Shown here in pieces: positions 1 through 9,120 of a stretch of DNA of 64,000 nt (within the stretch, counting starts at the first letter, position 1; every line of letters starts with the position of its first letter). Source of the stretch: Shouchella clausii (GTDB taxonomy: Bacteria; Bacillota; Bacilli; Bacillales; Bacillaceae_D); assembly GCF_001598215.1 (NCBI RefSeq), contig NZ_BCXJ01000001.1, positions 992,001 to 1,056,000 of the forward strand, read 5' to 3'. Both the position numbers and the translations under genes were made by a program. The notes under the pieces are model-generated. The model did not search any database, was not told the origin of the DNA, and worked only from the letters and a program-made list of their open reading frames with translations.

Positions 1-132
1 CTTGGCTAATTATTTCAAAATCATATTGCTTGCCTTGGTTTTCCAGGGTAGAATTAGATGTTAACACATTACATTATATAATGAATTGTTAAAACAGTTT
101 TAGAAATTTTATATATAGAGAGAGGTTAGAGT

Positions 133-738
133 ATGGAGGAGCAGAGAGCAGGTTATACATTAATAGAGCGGTTGTTAATTTTCGCAATAGTTTTCTATTT
201 GCTTGGCTTTATTGTTCTTGCATTCAGTCTATTATTTTTACCTTATGGAGATTTGCTTCTCAATAATTTAGTCCCTCAAGGTGACCCTAAAGCTTCGTTC
301 TACATATTATCCTTTAGTGTTTTTAATGCAGGTTTACTTGGGGGAGCTTTTTATGCTGCTAGAGGACTTTATAGAAGACTGACGTCAGATGGTACGCAAC
401 GGACTGTAGAATTTGAAGATAGATTTGATGTGAAGGTATGGTTCTTTTGGTATATCTTTCGCCCCCTCCAAGGGGGAGTATTAGCTATAATAATACTTTC
501 ATTATTAAATGCTGGCTTTGTAGGTTTCTCTAACGTAAATGAACCAGATCCTCAATCACTTTACTTTCAAATAAGCTTAGGATTTCTTGTCGGATATGGA
601 ACTCATGACGTTCTGAAGAAAATAGACGAGATTATCAAGGTAACCTTTTCTACTTCCAAAAAAAATGATTCTATGAACGTCATTAAAGAATCGAAAGATA
701 AAATTCGCGAAAATAAGGATCAAGGTTTACATTTATAA
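133..738 (+). CDS. Hypothetical integral membrane protein
   Basis: A 201-residue protein I do not recognise. It has about four hydrophobic segments (roughly residues 13-38, 55-76, 103-131 and 141-160), and its last 35 residues are highly charged and Lys-rich, likely a cytoplasmic tail. A weak purine-rich ribosome site (GAGAGAGGTTAGAG) precedes the ATG. The gene and the DNA before it look more AT-rich than most of the window, so it may be an accessory gene. It stands alone with no recognisable partner. Confidence is good that it is expressed as a membrane protein, but nothing can be said about its role. Confidence 0.7.
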   Translation: MEEQRAGYTLIERLLIFAIVFYLLGFIVLAFSLLFLPYGDLLLNNLVPQGDPKASFYILSFSVFNAGLLGGAFYAARGLYRRLTSDGTQRTVEFEDRFDVKVWFFWYIFRPLQGGVLAIIILSLLNAGFVGFSNVNEPDPQSLYFQISLGFLVGYGTHDVLKKIDEIIKVTFSTSKKNDSMNVIKESKDKIRENKDQGLHL

Positions 739-793
739 AAAATGTTTAGGAGTTTCTAATGCTGCAAAATGGATGATGGAGGTGAAGAGCACC

Positions 794-1258
794 TTGCGGA
801 TCGCTGTGTTCGTTTTTTTGCTCCTTGTCGGCTGTGAGCAGAGACACTTCAATAGCTTTGCCGAAACAAGAGCGTATCTCAAGGAGTTAGATGAGTTTCA
901 AGAAGCACAACTGCTTATAAGCGAACAAATATCAGATAAGCAGGAAATGAGCGCTTACCGAAGAGGTTCAGGGATTTTGTTTGTTTCAATCAAAAAAGAA
1001 GAGGATGAGTATGTATGGGAGAGCAGTGACAGCGATTGGGATTTTGCTAGTGATGGCGACTTCTCGTATGAGCTGCTTGCAATCGATGGCGTTCATGTGC
1101 TGTTTGGAAAAGTGCTAAGCGAACACGAGATTGAGTCGATTTCGTTAGATGGGCAGCCGCTTCATTATGATCAAGATTCGGATTTCTTTTTTGCCTTTCG
1201 TGAAGAACCGTTTGTGATTGAAGAAGAAAATGTGGACATAACCGTTTCAATGGAATAA
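794..1258 (+). CDS. Small secreted lipoprotein, unknown function
   Basis: The frame is open from an ATG at 773, but GGAGGTG at 778-784 sits nine bases before a TTG at 794, which gives a compact signal peptide. I prefer that start (154 residues). The N-terminus is a short hydrophobic stretch ending in the lipobox LLVGC, so the product should be lipid-anchored on the outer face of the membrane. The mature part is acidic, rich in Glu, Asp and Ser, with no domain I can name. It is monocistronic, about 185 bp ahead of manA. Possibly a small envelope protein; function unknown. Confidence 0.65.
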   Translation: MRIAVFVFLLLVGCEQRHFNSFAETRAYLKELDEFQEAQLLISEQISDKQEMSAYRRGSGILFVSIKKEEDEYVWESSDSDWDFASDGDFSYELLAIDGVHVLFGKVLSEHEIESISLDGQPLHYDQDSDFFFAFREEPFVIEEENVDITVSME

Positions 1259-1443
1259 GTCTTTTCCACCGTTCAACGCTGGCAACCATTTCTTCATGGC
1301 TGCTGGCTTTTTGTGTAGCTATCGTCTGGTGATCATTTCTATTCACTCCTTTAGCGCCAATCCACAAGGGCTTATCTTCCCTACAAAGATGTTTTATACT
1401 AGAGGGGCGATACATAACATCAAGGCGGAAAAGGGGAAAATGT

Positions 1444-2406
1444 ATGGACCATGCCAAAACGGAACCGATTTTTTTAGAGCCTGTTTTGCAAGAACGGATT
1501 TGGGGCGGACAGAAGCTAGCGGCGTACGGGTATGATTTGCCCTATGAGCGGACTGGGGAATGTTGGGGAATTTCGGCCCACCCTCATGGGCAAAGCAAAG
1601 TGGCAAGAGGGCCGCTAAAAGGTAAGACGTTGGCGGAGCTATGGGATCAGCATGGCGACTTGTTTGGCGGCAAAACGAGTGAAACGTTTCCGTTGCTCGT
1701 AAAACTATTGGATGCAAGAGAAGATTTATCTGTACAAGTCCATCCAAATGACGAGCAAGCGAAGCGATTGGAGGATCATGAAGCATACGGAAAGACTGAG
1801 TGCTGGTATGTAGTCGAAGCGGAACAAGGGGCGGAATTGATTTTAGGCCATACCGCAAAATCAAAAGCGGAGTTTGCAGAAATGGTTGAAGCGGGAAGAT
1901 GGGACGAGCTCCTCCGCCGCATTCCTATTCAAACAGGCGACTTTTTCCACGTACCAAGTGGAACAATCCATGCCCTCGGCGCTGGAAGTGTCATTTTGGA
2001 AACACAGCAAAGTTCAGATACGACTTACCGCGTATATGACTTTGACCGGATAGGGGCAGATGGGAAAAAGCGGGAGCTGCATTTAGACAAGGCGCAGGAA
2101 GTCGCGATGATTCCACACGCGCCATACCAAGCAAACACTGAAACGCTTGAAAAAAGCATTAGCCACACACTCACTCGCCTCGTGGCAACAGAATTCTTTA
2201 CAGTGTATAAAGCAGTTGTGCAGGAAAAATGGGAGGCGGCGTTTCAAGCCCCTTATGTACTCGTAAGCGTCATCAGTGGCGAGGGAGAGCTAGTCGTTAA
2301 CGGAAAAAAATATGCACTTGGAAAAGGCGACCATTTCATTTTGCCTGTACAAGCGACATCATTTGAAATCAACGGCCACATTGAAGCGATTTTAAGCCAC
2401 ACATAA
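1444..2406 (+). CDS. manA: Mannose-6-phosphate isomerase, class I
   Basis: This 320-residue enzyme interconverts mannose 6-phosphate and fructose 6-phosphate in the cytoplasm, linking mannose use to glycolysis and to GDP-mannose supply. The cupin metal site is visible: QVHPND near residues 98-103, KTECWY near 117-122 and GTIHALG near 174-180 supply the zinc-binding Gln, His, Glu and His. Length matches the short Bacillus type (about 315 residues). AAAAGGGG lies just ahead of the ATG. It appears monocistronic, followed by a clean hairpin terminator. No mannose transporter is adjacent. Confidence 0.95.
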   Translation: MDHAKTEPIFLEPVLQERIWGGQKLAAYGYDLPYERTGECWGISAHPHGQSKVARGPLKGKTLAELWDQHGDLFGGKTSETFPLLVKLLDAREDLSVQVHPNDEQAKRLEDHEAYGKTECWYVVEAEQGAELILGHTAKSKAEFAEMVEAGRWDELLRRIPIQTGDFFHVPSGTIHALGAGSVILETQQSSDTTYRVYDFDRIGADGKKRELHLDKAQEVAMIPHAPYQANTETLEKSISHTLTRLVATEFFTVYKAVVQEKWEAAFQAPYVLVSVISGEGELVVNGKKYALGKGDHFILPVQATSFEINGHIEAILSHT

Positions 2407-2467
2407 AAAACGAGGGCCTTTTATGAGTTTGTTAAAAGTGTATAAAGCCTGATAACTGAATGATCTC

Positions 2468-2495
2468 AACTGGCCATTGCTTGGCCAGTTTTTTG
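2468..2495 (+). terminator. Intrinsic terminator after manA
   Basis: A nine-base perfect stem (2468-2476 with 2482-2490) with a five-base loop is followed by a run of T. It ends the manA transcript before the rap promoter region. Confidence 0.8.
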
Positions 2496-2578
2496 TTGGG
2501 AAAATCGCAGAAAAGGTTTCTTTTATTTTCCTTTTTTGTAACAATGGATAATAATGCCTTTGGAAGGATGATGTCCCT

Positions 2579-3682
2579 ATGTCAACTGACATTGCTCCTG
2601 AAATGCTTGGTGCAAAAATTGTTGAATGGTATCGCTGTATTGTTGCTCGTGATATGGAACAAGTCATTACACTCAAAAACGAAGTGGAACGCTTTGTCGA
2701 AACAACTGAAATACATGATGAAAAAGTGTTATCATTTTACTCTTTGGTCATGTTCCGATACCAGCTTCTAATGGAAGATTTTCAAAAAAGAAAGGTAATA
2801 CCTCCTGACTTAGAAGTTATCAACAAAAATGATTCCGTTTATGATGGATTGTTAAAATTTCTCTACTACTTTATGAGTGGACAGGCAGAATTTTACCAAG
2901 GCCGTTACCAATCAGCCATTCGGCTTTATCGAATTGCCGAAGGTCTTGTTAATCATATACAAGATAAATCCGAAAAAGCGGAGTTTTTCTATCGTTTAGG
3001 AGAAAGCTATTATCGTATTGATCAATATACTTTTGCGGTCGCCTACATTGAGCAAGCGATTGATTTGTTTGAACAGCAACAGTTTTATAAGGAAAAAATT
3101 TTAAACTGCAAATTGCTGTTAGCCGCTATCAACACCGAACTTTCTTTATTTGAGAAGGCAGAGTCAGTATACCAATCAGTGCTTTCTGAAGCAAAGGATT
3201 TTCCTACTACACATGCTCTTATTCTCCGTAGCTTAGGGATGAATCGTACACGCCAACACAAGCTTGAAGAAGCGAGGCAGTATTTTATGCAAGCACTTGA
3301 TACGGGCAACCATATGGAAAGTGTTGTCGGCATGAAGACACAAGGGGACCTTGCAAATGTACTCTTTCGACTACAATGTGACTATGATTACGCATTAACA
3401 CAATTGCAAGAAGCAAAATCAAGAGCGGTTGAATATAAAAACCAAGAATATCTTGCACGTTGTACTGTTACTGAAACGTTATTTGTCAACGAGAGCAACG
3501 AGGAACAACTGTTGGAAGCATTGAAAAGACTTGAAGAACATAAACTTTATTTTGAGTATTATGAAGTAGCTGAAGAAATAGCGATTTATTATGAGGAAAG
3601 AGGCATTATCGATAAAGCGTTCTTTTTTATGAAAGAAGCTACTAAATATCGTATTAATCCAACCTTGTTAGGAGTTGAGTGA
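2579..3682 (+). CDS. Rap family TPR phosphatase or regulator
   Basis: The 367-residue length and all-helical make-up match the Rap family: an N-terminal three-helix bundle (about residues 1-70) followed by TPR repeats to the C-terminus, with typical A-x-F/Y pairs such as YQSAIRLYRIAE and YTFAVAYIEQAI. Known Rap proteins either dephosphorylate Spo0F or block ComA or other response regulators, and are inhibited by an imported Phr pentapeptide. AAGGATG precedes the ATG. The next reading frame, starting just past the stop, is a phr-type peptide gene, which confirms the family. The target regulator cannot be read from sequence. Codon use looks more AT-rich than in neighbouring core genes. Confidence 0.88.
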   Translation: MSTDIAPEMLGAKIVEWYRCIVARDMEQVITLKNEVERFVETTEIHDEKVLSFYSLVMFRYQLLMEDFQKRKVIPPDLEVINKNDSVYDGLLKFLYYFMSGQAEFYQGRYQSAIRLYRIAEGLVNHIQDKSEKAEFFYRLGESYYRIDQYTFAVAYIEQAIDLFEQQQFYKEKILNCKLLLAAINTELSLFEKAESVYQSVLSEAKDFPTTHALILRSLGMNRTRQHKLEEARQYFMQALDTGNHMESVVGMKTQGDLANVLFRLQCDYDYALTQLQEAKSRAVEYKNQEYLARCTVTETLFVNESNEEQLLEALKRLEEHKLYFEYYEVAEEIAIYYEERGIIDKAFFFMKEATKYRINPTLLGVE

Positions 3683-3684
3683 AA

Positions 3685-3807
3685 TTGAAAAAACTTGCGT
3701 GGATTACAGTCTTGGTAATTTGTTTAAGTTGTTCAGTTGACGTTGCCAATGTAAATACACCGTCTCTTATTGAAATTAATGGGGGTAAAACTGATACGGC
3801 CACTTAA
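3685..3807 (+). CDS. Phr-type signalling peptide precursor
   Basis: This is a 40-residue frame that begins two bases after the rap stop. The start is TTG at 3685, ten bases after AGGAG at 3670-3674; a GTG at 3679 is an alternative. The N-terminus is MKK plus a hydrophobic core (LAWITVLVICLSC), then a short polar tail ending GGKTDTAT. That layout, an export signal followed by a polar C-terminus directly after a rap gene, is the standard Phr precursor. In known precursors the mature signal is usually the last five residues, which here would be TDTAT. That assignment is inference; an internal pentapeptide is possible. Confidence 0.75.
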   Translation: MKKLAWITVLVICLSCSVDVANVNTPSLIEINGGKTDTAT

Positions 3808-4021
3808 CCATTCTCTAGTGGGGAGCAGAAAAATTCTACTTCTATCATGTAGTGTTCAATCGCAAAAAATGACGCTACAAGTGAAAAAACTGTAAATTGC
3901 CGAAAATCACACAGATAAAATAAATAAACTGGATTTGCTGCCATCAAAAAAACTAAGCACAGACAACGTTAAAGTCAGTAGATTGCTATGGTTACCTAGT
4001 GAATCGACTTTCGGCAAAACA

Positions 4022-4055
4022 AAGCAAGCGAATGCCTAAACGCATTCGCTTGCTT
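4022..4055 (-). terminator. Terminator of uppP
   Basis: A perfect 14-base stem (4022-4035 with 4042-4055) with a six-base loop lies just past the uppP stop. On the minus strand it runs into a T-rich stretch (CTTTGTTTTG). The 200 bases between phr and this hairpin show no other feature. Confidence 0.8.
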
Positions 4056-4062
4056 ATGACTT

Positions 4063-4890
4063 CTATGAAAACAAAAACAACAGCAGCAATCCCAGGGCAA
4101 TCCGGTACAGCGCGAACGGGACAAGCTTGATTTTGTTAATCAGCTTTAAAAAGAACCGGACCACAACAAGGGAAACGAGAAAGGCGCTAATAAAGCCGGT
4201 TGCGTAAAAGGGCAGCAAGCTTATCTCAAGGGCGTCCCAATTCTTGACCAGTGACAGCGTACTAGCGCCAACCATAATCGGGATAGCCATAATAAAGGTG
4301 AAGTTTGCGGCTGCTCGGTGTGTTAAGCCAAGCATGACGCCGCCTGATATCGTTGAGCCAGAACGGGAGAAGCCTGGCCAAAGGGCAAGGCATTGGAATA
4401 GCCCAATCGCCAGTGCTTGTTTGTAAGAAATGTCGTCTACTTGCTGTTTCTTTTTATCGTTACGCTTGTTTATAAAATCGGCGGCAATCATTAGAAAAGC
4501 ACCAGCAATTAAAGCAAATGCGACCATGCGGACATGGAAAATCGACTCCATTTTGTCCTCAAATAATAAACCAAGCACTGCAGCTGGCAACAAGCCAACA
4601 GCGACTTTTCCTAACGTCAAGCCCCGTCCTTCGCTCTGTGTTGCTGCTTGTTTTTTAAAGCCTGCCAGTTGCAAGAGGCGGTCCTTGAACAGAAGCGCGA
4701 CTGCTAAGATCGATCCTAGCTGGATCACAATTTTAAACACATAGGCATTTTGTGACCCGACCAACTCGCTTGATTTGAGCCATAAATCATCAACAATGAT
4801 CATATGCCCTGTTGATGACACTGGCGCATATTCCGTCAATCCTTCGACTAGGCCAAGGATAGCGGCAACCATCCATTCCCAAACGTCCAT
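4063..4890 (-). CDS. uppP: Undecaprenyl-diphosphatase UppP/BacA
   Basis: A 275-residue polytopic membrane enzyme that removes a phosphate from undecaprenyl diphosphate to recycle the lipid carrier for peptidoglycan and teichoic acid. Both signature regions are present: the N-terminal EGLTEYAPVSSTGH stretch (residues 15-28) and the PGFSRSGST loop around residue 172. About eight membrane segments follow the family pattern. Overproduction of this family gives bacitracin resistance in known hosts. It appears monocistronic. The Bce-type module at 25-30 kb may protect the same lipid cycle, but the two are not linked. Confidence 0.95.
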   Translation of the reverse strand: MDVWEWMVAAILGLVEGLTEYAPVSSTGHMIIVDDLWLKSSELVGSQNAYVFKIVIQLGSILAVALLFKDRLLQLAGFKKQAATQSEGRGLTLGKVAVGLLPAAVLGLLFEDKMESIFHVRMVAFALIAGAFLMIAADFINKRNDKKKQQVDDISYKQALAIGLFQCLALWPGFSRSGSTISGGVMLGLTHRAAANFTFIMAIPIMVGASTLSLVKNWDALEISLLPFYATGFISAFLVSLVVVRFFLKLINKIKLVPFALYRIALGLLLLFLFS

Positions 4891-5014
4891 CGCAAGTCTC
4901 CATTCTATCGATTCTTTTCAAGCTAAATCATACACGTTTTAAGAGAGGAAGACGTGTTTATTCTTGTCGGTTTCTAATGGAAGATTGTCAAAATGCTTCA
5001 TCTTTTAAACGTTG

Positions 5015-6292
5015 TTAACTGGCGTATGAATGGCGCTGTTCGTCTTTCGGTTCAGGTACTTTTGCTAGTAAAGCAAAACCAATCAAAAACAGCACGATCA
5101 GGCTAAAGACACCTGCATTGGTGTTGCCTGTCAATTGCGTCGTGAGCCCGAGCAAGAATGGGCCCATCACGGCGGCGAATTTGCCAAACACGTTATAAAA
5201 GCCAAAAAACTCATTTGCTTTCTGTTTAGGAACGAGTTTTGCAAAATAGGAACGGCTTAATGCTTGAATGCCTCCTTGTGAAGTGGCAACTAGCATCGCC
5301 AAAATCCAAAAATCAAGTGTGGTCCGTAAGAAAAACGCATACACGCAAACAACGATATAGACGCAAATGCCGGCATAAAGCATTTTCTTGCCTGTAAAAC
5401 GCTGTGACAGCCTGCCGTAAAGGATTGAACAGGGCGCGGCTACGATTTGCGTGGCAAATAAGACAATTAATAAATCGGTTGCGCTAATTCCGACATCACT
5501 GCCGTAAGCAGTAGACATGCGAATAATCGTGCCTACGCCGTCAATGTAAAAGAAATAGGCTAACAAAAATAAAAACAACGGTTTGTATTGGCGCACTTCG
5601 GCGAATGTTTGGCCAAGCTGTTTAAAACTATTGGCAATCGGTTTTGCTTCCCGTTTTTTATAATAACGTTGCGTCACATGCTTAAGCATCGGAATCGTGA
5701 AAGCAGCCCACCACAAGGCGGTAATTAAGAAAGCGATTTTGCTTGCGGCATAAAAAGAGAGTGGAATGATTTCCAACTGTGCCAATACAATCAAAGCAAT
5801 GCTGACGAGAAAGGGGATGCAGCTGCCGATATAGCCGAGCCCATAGCCCCGCGCAGAGATATCATGCATTCGTTTTTCTTCGGTTACATCGACTAAAAAA
5901 GCGTCGTAGAATACATTGGCGCCAGCAAAGCCAACTGCCGTCACTGTATAAAGGATAAGGAGAATAAGCCAGTTATCGCCAGGCACAAACGCAAGCAAAG
6001 CGGTAGAACCAGCGCCTAGTGAAAAAAAGAATACAAAAAAGCGTTTTTTCAAGCCTTGGTAGTCAGCAATCGTCCCTAAAATCGGGCTTAGCATGGCCAA
6101 AATGAATGTGGCTATCGCAACCGTGTAGCCGAGATACGCCGTTGACGTAGCGTCACTAAGGCCTGAGTCTGTTGCAACCGCTTTAAAAAAGAGTGGAAAC
6201 ACAGCTGTCGTAACGATAATCGAATAGGCCGAGTTGGCCCAATCGTAAAGCATCCAGCTTTTTTCTTGTTTACTAAATCGTCTTGTTTTCAT
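5015..6292 (-). CDS. YxiO-like MFS transporter (Atg22/UMF1 type)
   Basis: A 425-residue transporter with about twelve membrane helices. The N-terminal MLYDWANSAYS motif (about residues 15-25) is characteristic of the Atg22/UMF1 group of the major facilitator superfamily. In Bacillus subtilis the equivalent is YxiO (about 428 residues), of unknown substrate. Fungal Atg22 proteins export amino acids from the vacuole, so an efflux or nutrient-recycling role is possible but unproven. It is monocistronic and on the same strand as uppP, separated from it by about 125 bases. Confidence 0.85.
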   Translation of the reverse strand: MKTRRFSKQEKSWMLYDWANSAYSIIVTTAVFPLFFKAVATDSGLSDATSTAYLGYTVAIATFILAMLSPILGTIADYQGLKKRFFVFFFSLGAGSTALLAFVPGDNWLILLILYTVTAVGFAGANVFYDAFLVDVTEEKRMHDISARGYGLGYIGSCIPFLVSIALIVLAQLEIIPLSFYAASKIAFLITALWWAAFTIPMLKHVTQRYYKKREAKPIANSFKQLGQTFAEVRQYKPLFLFLLAYFFYIDGVGTIIRMSTAYGSDVGISATDLLIVLFATQIVAAPCSILYGRLSQRFTGKKMLYAGICVYIVVCVYAFFLRTTLDFWILAMLVATSQGGIQALSRSYFAKLVPKQKANEFFGFYNVFGKFAAVMGPFLLGLTTQLTGNTNAGVFSLIVLFLIGFALLAKVPEPKDEQRHSYAS

Positions 6293-6517
6293 TGATTATC
6301 CTCCTGGCATAGTCGTTATAATAGAACTGTGGCTGCAAAGAAAAGACTATGTTTTTGCGTACATGCTATAAGTATATACAGTGATTGTTAAGACATGTTT
6401 GACGGCTATTAAAATGTTTGCCTAAGCAGAATAGGCCGTAGCGTTTGCAAAATATGCCAAAAACAGTTGGGCGTGATAAACTGTAAGGACAACTATGACA
6501 AAAGGGGGCGGCGATTT

Positions 6518-7633
6518 TTGCTGACGGATGTGCTTGCACAAAAAATTATAGCCGAAGCGTCGCAATTGATAAAAGAAGATCTCATCATTGTCAATAGAGA
6601 CGGCTACATTATTGCCAGCACCGACCCGAACCGAGTCGGCACTTTTCATGAAGGCGCCAGCCTATGTTTGGCCGAGCGGCGTAGACGTCTCATTACAGCC
6701 AAAGACGCAAACCATTTAAAAGGAGTCAAGCCAGGGCTTAATTTGCCAATTGTTGTGTTTCAGCAAGTAGCAGGCGTGATTGGCATAACGGGACAACCTG
6801 AGCAAATGGAGCCGTACGGCGAATTGTTGCGGCGGATGACAGAATTGCTCATTCAGGAAGCCCATATGATGGAGCAAATGCAATGGCAAACTCGTGCTCT
6901 GCAAGGGTTTGTGCAAGAGTGGCTTGAAGCAGGGGCGTTGACCGAACCTTTAAAACGGCAAGCTGCAGCCCATTCCCTTGACGTGCAAACCGAAAAACAA
7001 ATTGTCCTGATTGAGACAGGATTGGATGAATCGATCCACTGGCGTGGTTTGGCGCAGTGGCGTGAACAAAGAAAAGGGATGATTGCCATTCCGTGGGAAA
7101 GAAATAAGGTTTTGCTTGTATGCTCGCCGCAGCCAGAAACTGCGCTTAAAGCGACTGTCCATACATTGGCGGAAACGCTGGACATTGGCGGGAGCTGGTG
7201 GGGAGGCGCCGGCAGGGCGTTGCCGCCTGATGAGATTAAGAAGAGTTACACGGAAGCGCAAGCGGCCTTAGCGGCAGCAAGAAAAACAAACCGTTTCGTA
7301 TTTGAGCATGAGTTGAAGTTGGAACTGTGTGTAGAGGCAATTCCCGCTGATACAAAAGCACGCTTTGTTGAACGGGTTTTAAAAAAAGTGGGCGATGAAC
7401 AAGAGCTTTTAGGGACATTGGCTGCTTTTTTAGAGAACGACCAATCGTTGAAACGCACAGCAGAAGCGCTTCATGTTCATATCAACACACTCCATTACCG
7501 TTTTCACAAGCTTAAACAGCATACAGGTTTAGATGTACGGAAGAGTGAGGATTTTGTTCTTTTTTATTTGGCCCATTTGTTTTTGGAGGATTCTACAAAG
7601 AAAGCAGATTTGAACGGGGATAATTTTGCATGA
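6518..7633 (+). CDS. CdaR-family regulator of glycolate oxidation (YsfB-like)
   Basis: The frame is open from a TTG at 6467, but AAAGGGGG at 6501-6508 points to TTG 6518, giving MLTDVLAQKI, which lines up with the start of the diacid-recognition domain. That sensor domain covers about residues 1-135 and the PucR/CdaR-type helix-turn-helix is at the end (about 305-360, with the sequence INTLHYRFHKL). Bacillus subtilis YsfB has this architecture and activates glcD-glcF in response to glycolate or a related acid. Here it lies 74 bp upstream of glcDF in the same orientation, so it is probably co-transcribed or directly controls them. Confidence 0.85.
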   Translation: MLTDVLAQKIIAEASQLIKEDLIIVNRDGYIIASTDPNRVGTFHEGASLCLAERRRRLITAKDANHLKGVKPGLNLPIVVFQQVAGVIGITGQPEQMEPYGELLRRMTELLIQEAHMMEQMQWQTRALQGFVQEWLEAGALTEPLKRQAAAHSLDVQTEKQIVLIETGLDESIHWRGLAQWREQRKGMIAIPWERNKVLLVCSPQPETALKATVHTLAETLDIGGSWWGGAGRALPPDEIKKSYTEAQAALAAARKTNRFVFEHELKLELCVEAIPADTKARFVERVLKKVGDEQELLGTLAAFLENDQSLKRTAEALHVHINTLHYRFHKLKQHTGLDVRKSEDFVLFYLAHLFLEDSTKKADLNGDNFA

Positions 7634-7707
7634 GCTCCTATAGAAAAGCGATTTCCGATTTTGTAAGCTTAAGAGATTAAGAACAAAAGAGGAAGAGGGA
7701 TGAGAGC

Positions 7708-9120
7708 ATGCTGTCTCAAGCAATAACAGAAGAATTGGAGAAGATTGTCGGCAATGGCAATGTGCAAACGTCTCAGGCGAGTCGCCTTGTCTATTCCTAT
7801 GATGCCACCCCAAACTTTCAATCGCTTCCTGACGCCGTGGTCGCGCCGCGATCGACCGAGGAAGTGGCTGAGGTGGTCAAAGTATGCAACCGGGAAAGGA
7901 TTCCGATTGTGCCAAGAGGTTCAGGCACGAATTTATGCGCAGGGACCGTGCCGACAGAAGGCGGTATTGTTCTGCTGTTCAAACATATGAACAAAATCAT
8001 TGAAATCGATGAGGATAATTTGACGGTAACCGTACAACCAGGTGTCATCACATTGGATATGATTGAGGCTGTTGAAAAAAAGCAGCTTTTCTACCCACCT
8101 GACCCAAGTTCGATGAAAATTTCTACAATTGGCGGCAATATTAATGAAAACTCAGGTGGTTTGCGTGGGTTAAAATATGGCGTGACCCGGGATTATGTGT
8201 TGGCGCTTGAAGCGGTGTTGCCAAATGGTGATATTATCCGGACTGGCGGGAAATTGGCGAAAGACGTTGCCGGCTACGACTTAACGCGCTTGCTTGTTGG
8301 AGCGGAAGGAACGCTTGGCGTTATCACGGAAGCGACACTAAAACTTGTGCCGATGCCAGAGACGAAACAGACGATGCTTGCTTTGTTTTCTGATATGGAA
8401 GCAGCAGCACGGTCCGTTTCTTCCATTATTGCGAACCGCATTATTCCCGTTACGCTTGAATTTCTGGACCAGCCAACATTAAAAGCGGTGGAAGATTTTG
8501 CGAAAATCGGGCTCCCGACTGATGCCGAAGCGGTATTGCTCATTGAACAAGACGGAACAAAAGAAGTGGTCGAACGGGACATTCAGCATATAGCTGAGAT
8601 TTGTTTGAATCAAGGAGCGCTTTCGGCTGAAGTCGCATCGTCAAAAGAAGAAGCGCTCGAACTGACGGCAGCTCGCCGTGCAGCATTGTCTGCGCTGGCA
8701 AGGCTCCGTCCGACAACGATTTTAGAGGACGCAACCGTGCCCCGCTCAGAAGTGGCGAATATGGTCCGGGCAATTAACGAGATTGCGAAGGAATACAATG
8801 TGACGATTTGTACGTTTGGGCATGCTGGAGATGGCAACTTGCACCCGACATGCTTAACGGATGTCCGTGATGAAGAGGAAATGCACCGAGTCGAGGAAGC
8901 ATTTGCCGCTATTTTTGCGAAGGCGATCGAACTTGGCGGCACGATTACGGGTGAGCATGGCGTCGGCATGATGAAAGCGCCTTATTTGGAATGGAAGCTA
9001 GGGGAGGAAGGGATTGCGTTGATGCGCGCGATCAAACAAGCGATTGATCCACACCATATTATGAACCCGGCAAAGCTGTTTGCGAAGGAAACAAGAAAAC
9101 GGGTGGTGGTGAGCCAATGA
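7708..9120 (+). CDS. glcD: Glycolate oxidase FAD subunit GlcD
   Basis: A 470-residue FAD-linked oxidase of the GlcD/lactate dehydrogenase group. The FAD_binding_4 region is N-terminal (about residues 40-215), with PRGSGTN near residue 71 and the glycine-rich stretch TIGGNINENSGG around 140; the C-terminal FAD-oxidase domain carries the conserved GEHGVGMMK near residue 415. With GlcF it oxidises glycolate to glyoxylate and passes electrons to the chain. The coding region ends in ATGA, overlapping the glcF start by four bases, which suggests translational coupling. Confidence 0.93.
   Translation: MLSQAITEELEKIVGNGNVQTSQASRLVYSYDATPNFQSLPDAVVAPRSTEEVAEVVKVCNRERIPIVPRGSGTNLCAGTVPTEGGIVLLFKHMNKIIEIDEDNLTVTVQPGVITLDMIEAVEKKQLFYPPDPSSMKISTIGGNINENSGGLRGLKYGVTRDYVLALEAVLPNGDIIRTGGKLAKDVAGYDLTRLLVGAEGTLGVITEATLKLVPMPETKQTMLALFSDMEAAARSVSSIIANRIIPVTLEFLDQPTLKAVEDFAKIGLPTDAEAVLLIEQDGTKEVVERDIQHIAEICLNQGALSAEVASSKEEALELTAARRAALSALARLRPTTILEDATVPRSEVANMVRAINEIAKEYNVTICTFGHAGDGNLHPTCLTDVRDEEEMHRVEEAFAAIFAKAIELGGTITGEHGVGMMKAPYLEWKLGEEGIALMRAIKQAIDPHHIMNPAKLFAKETRKRVVVSQ

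Noticed and set aside
1394-1864. 156-codon minus-strand open frame over the start of manA
   Set aside because: Antisense to manA with no start signal or known domain.
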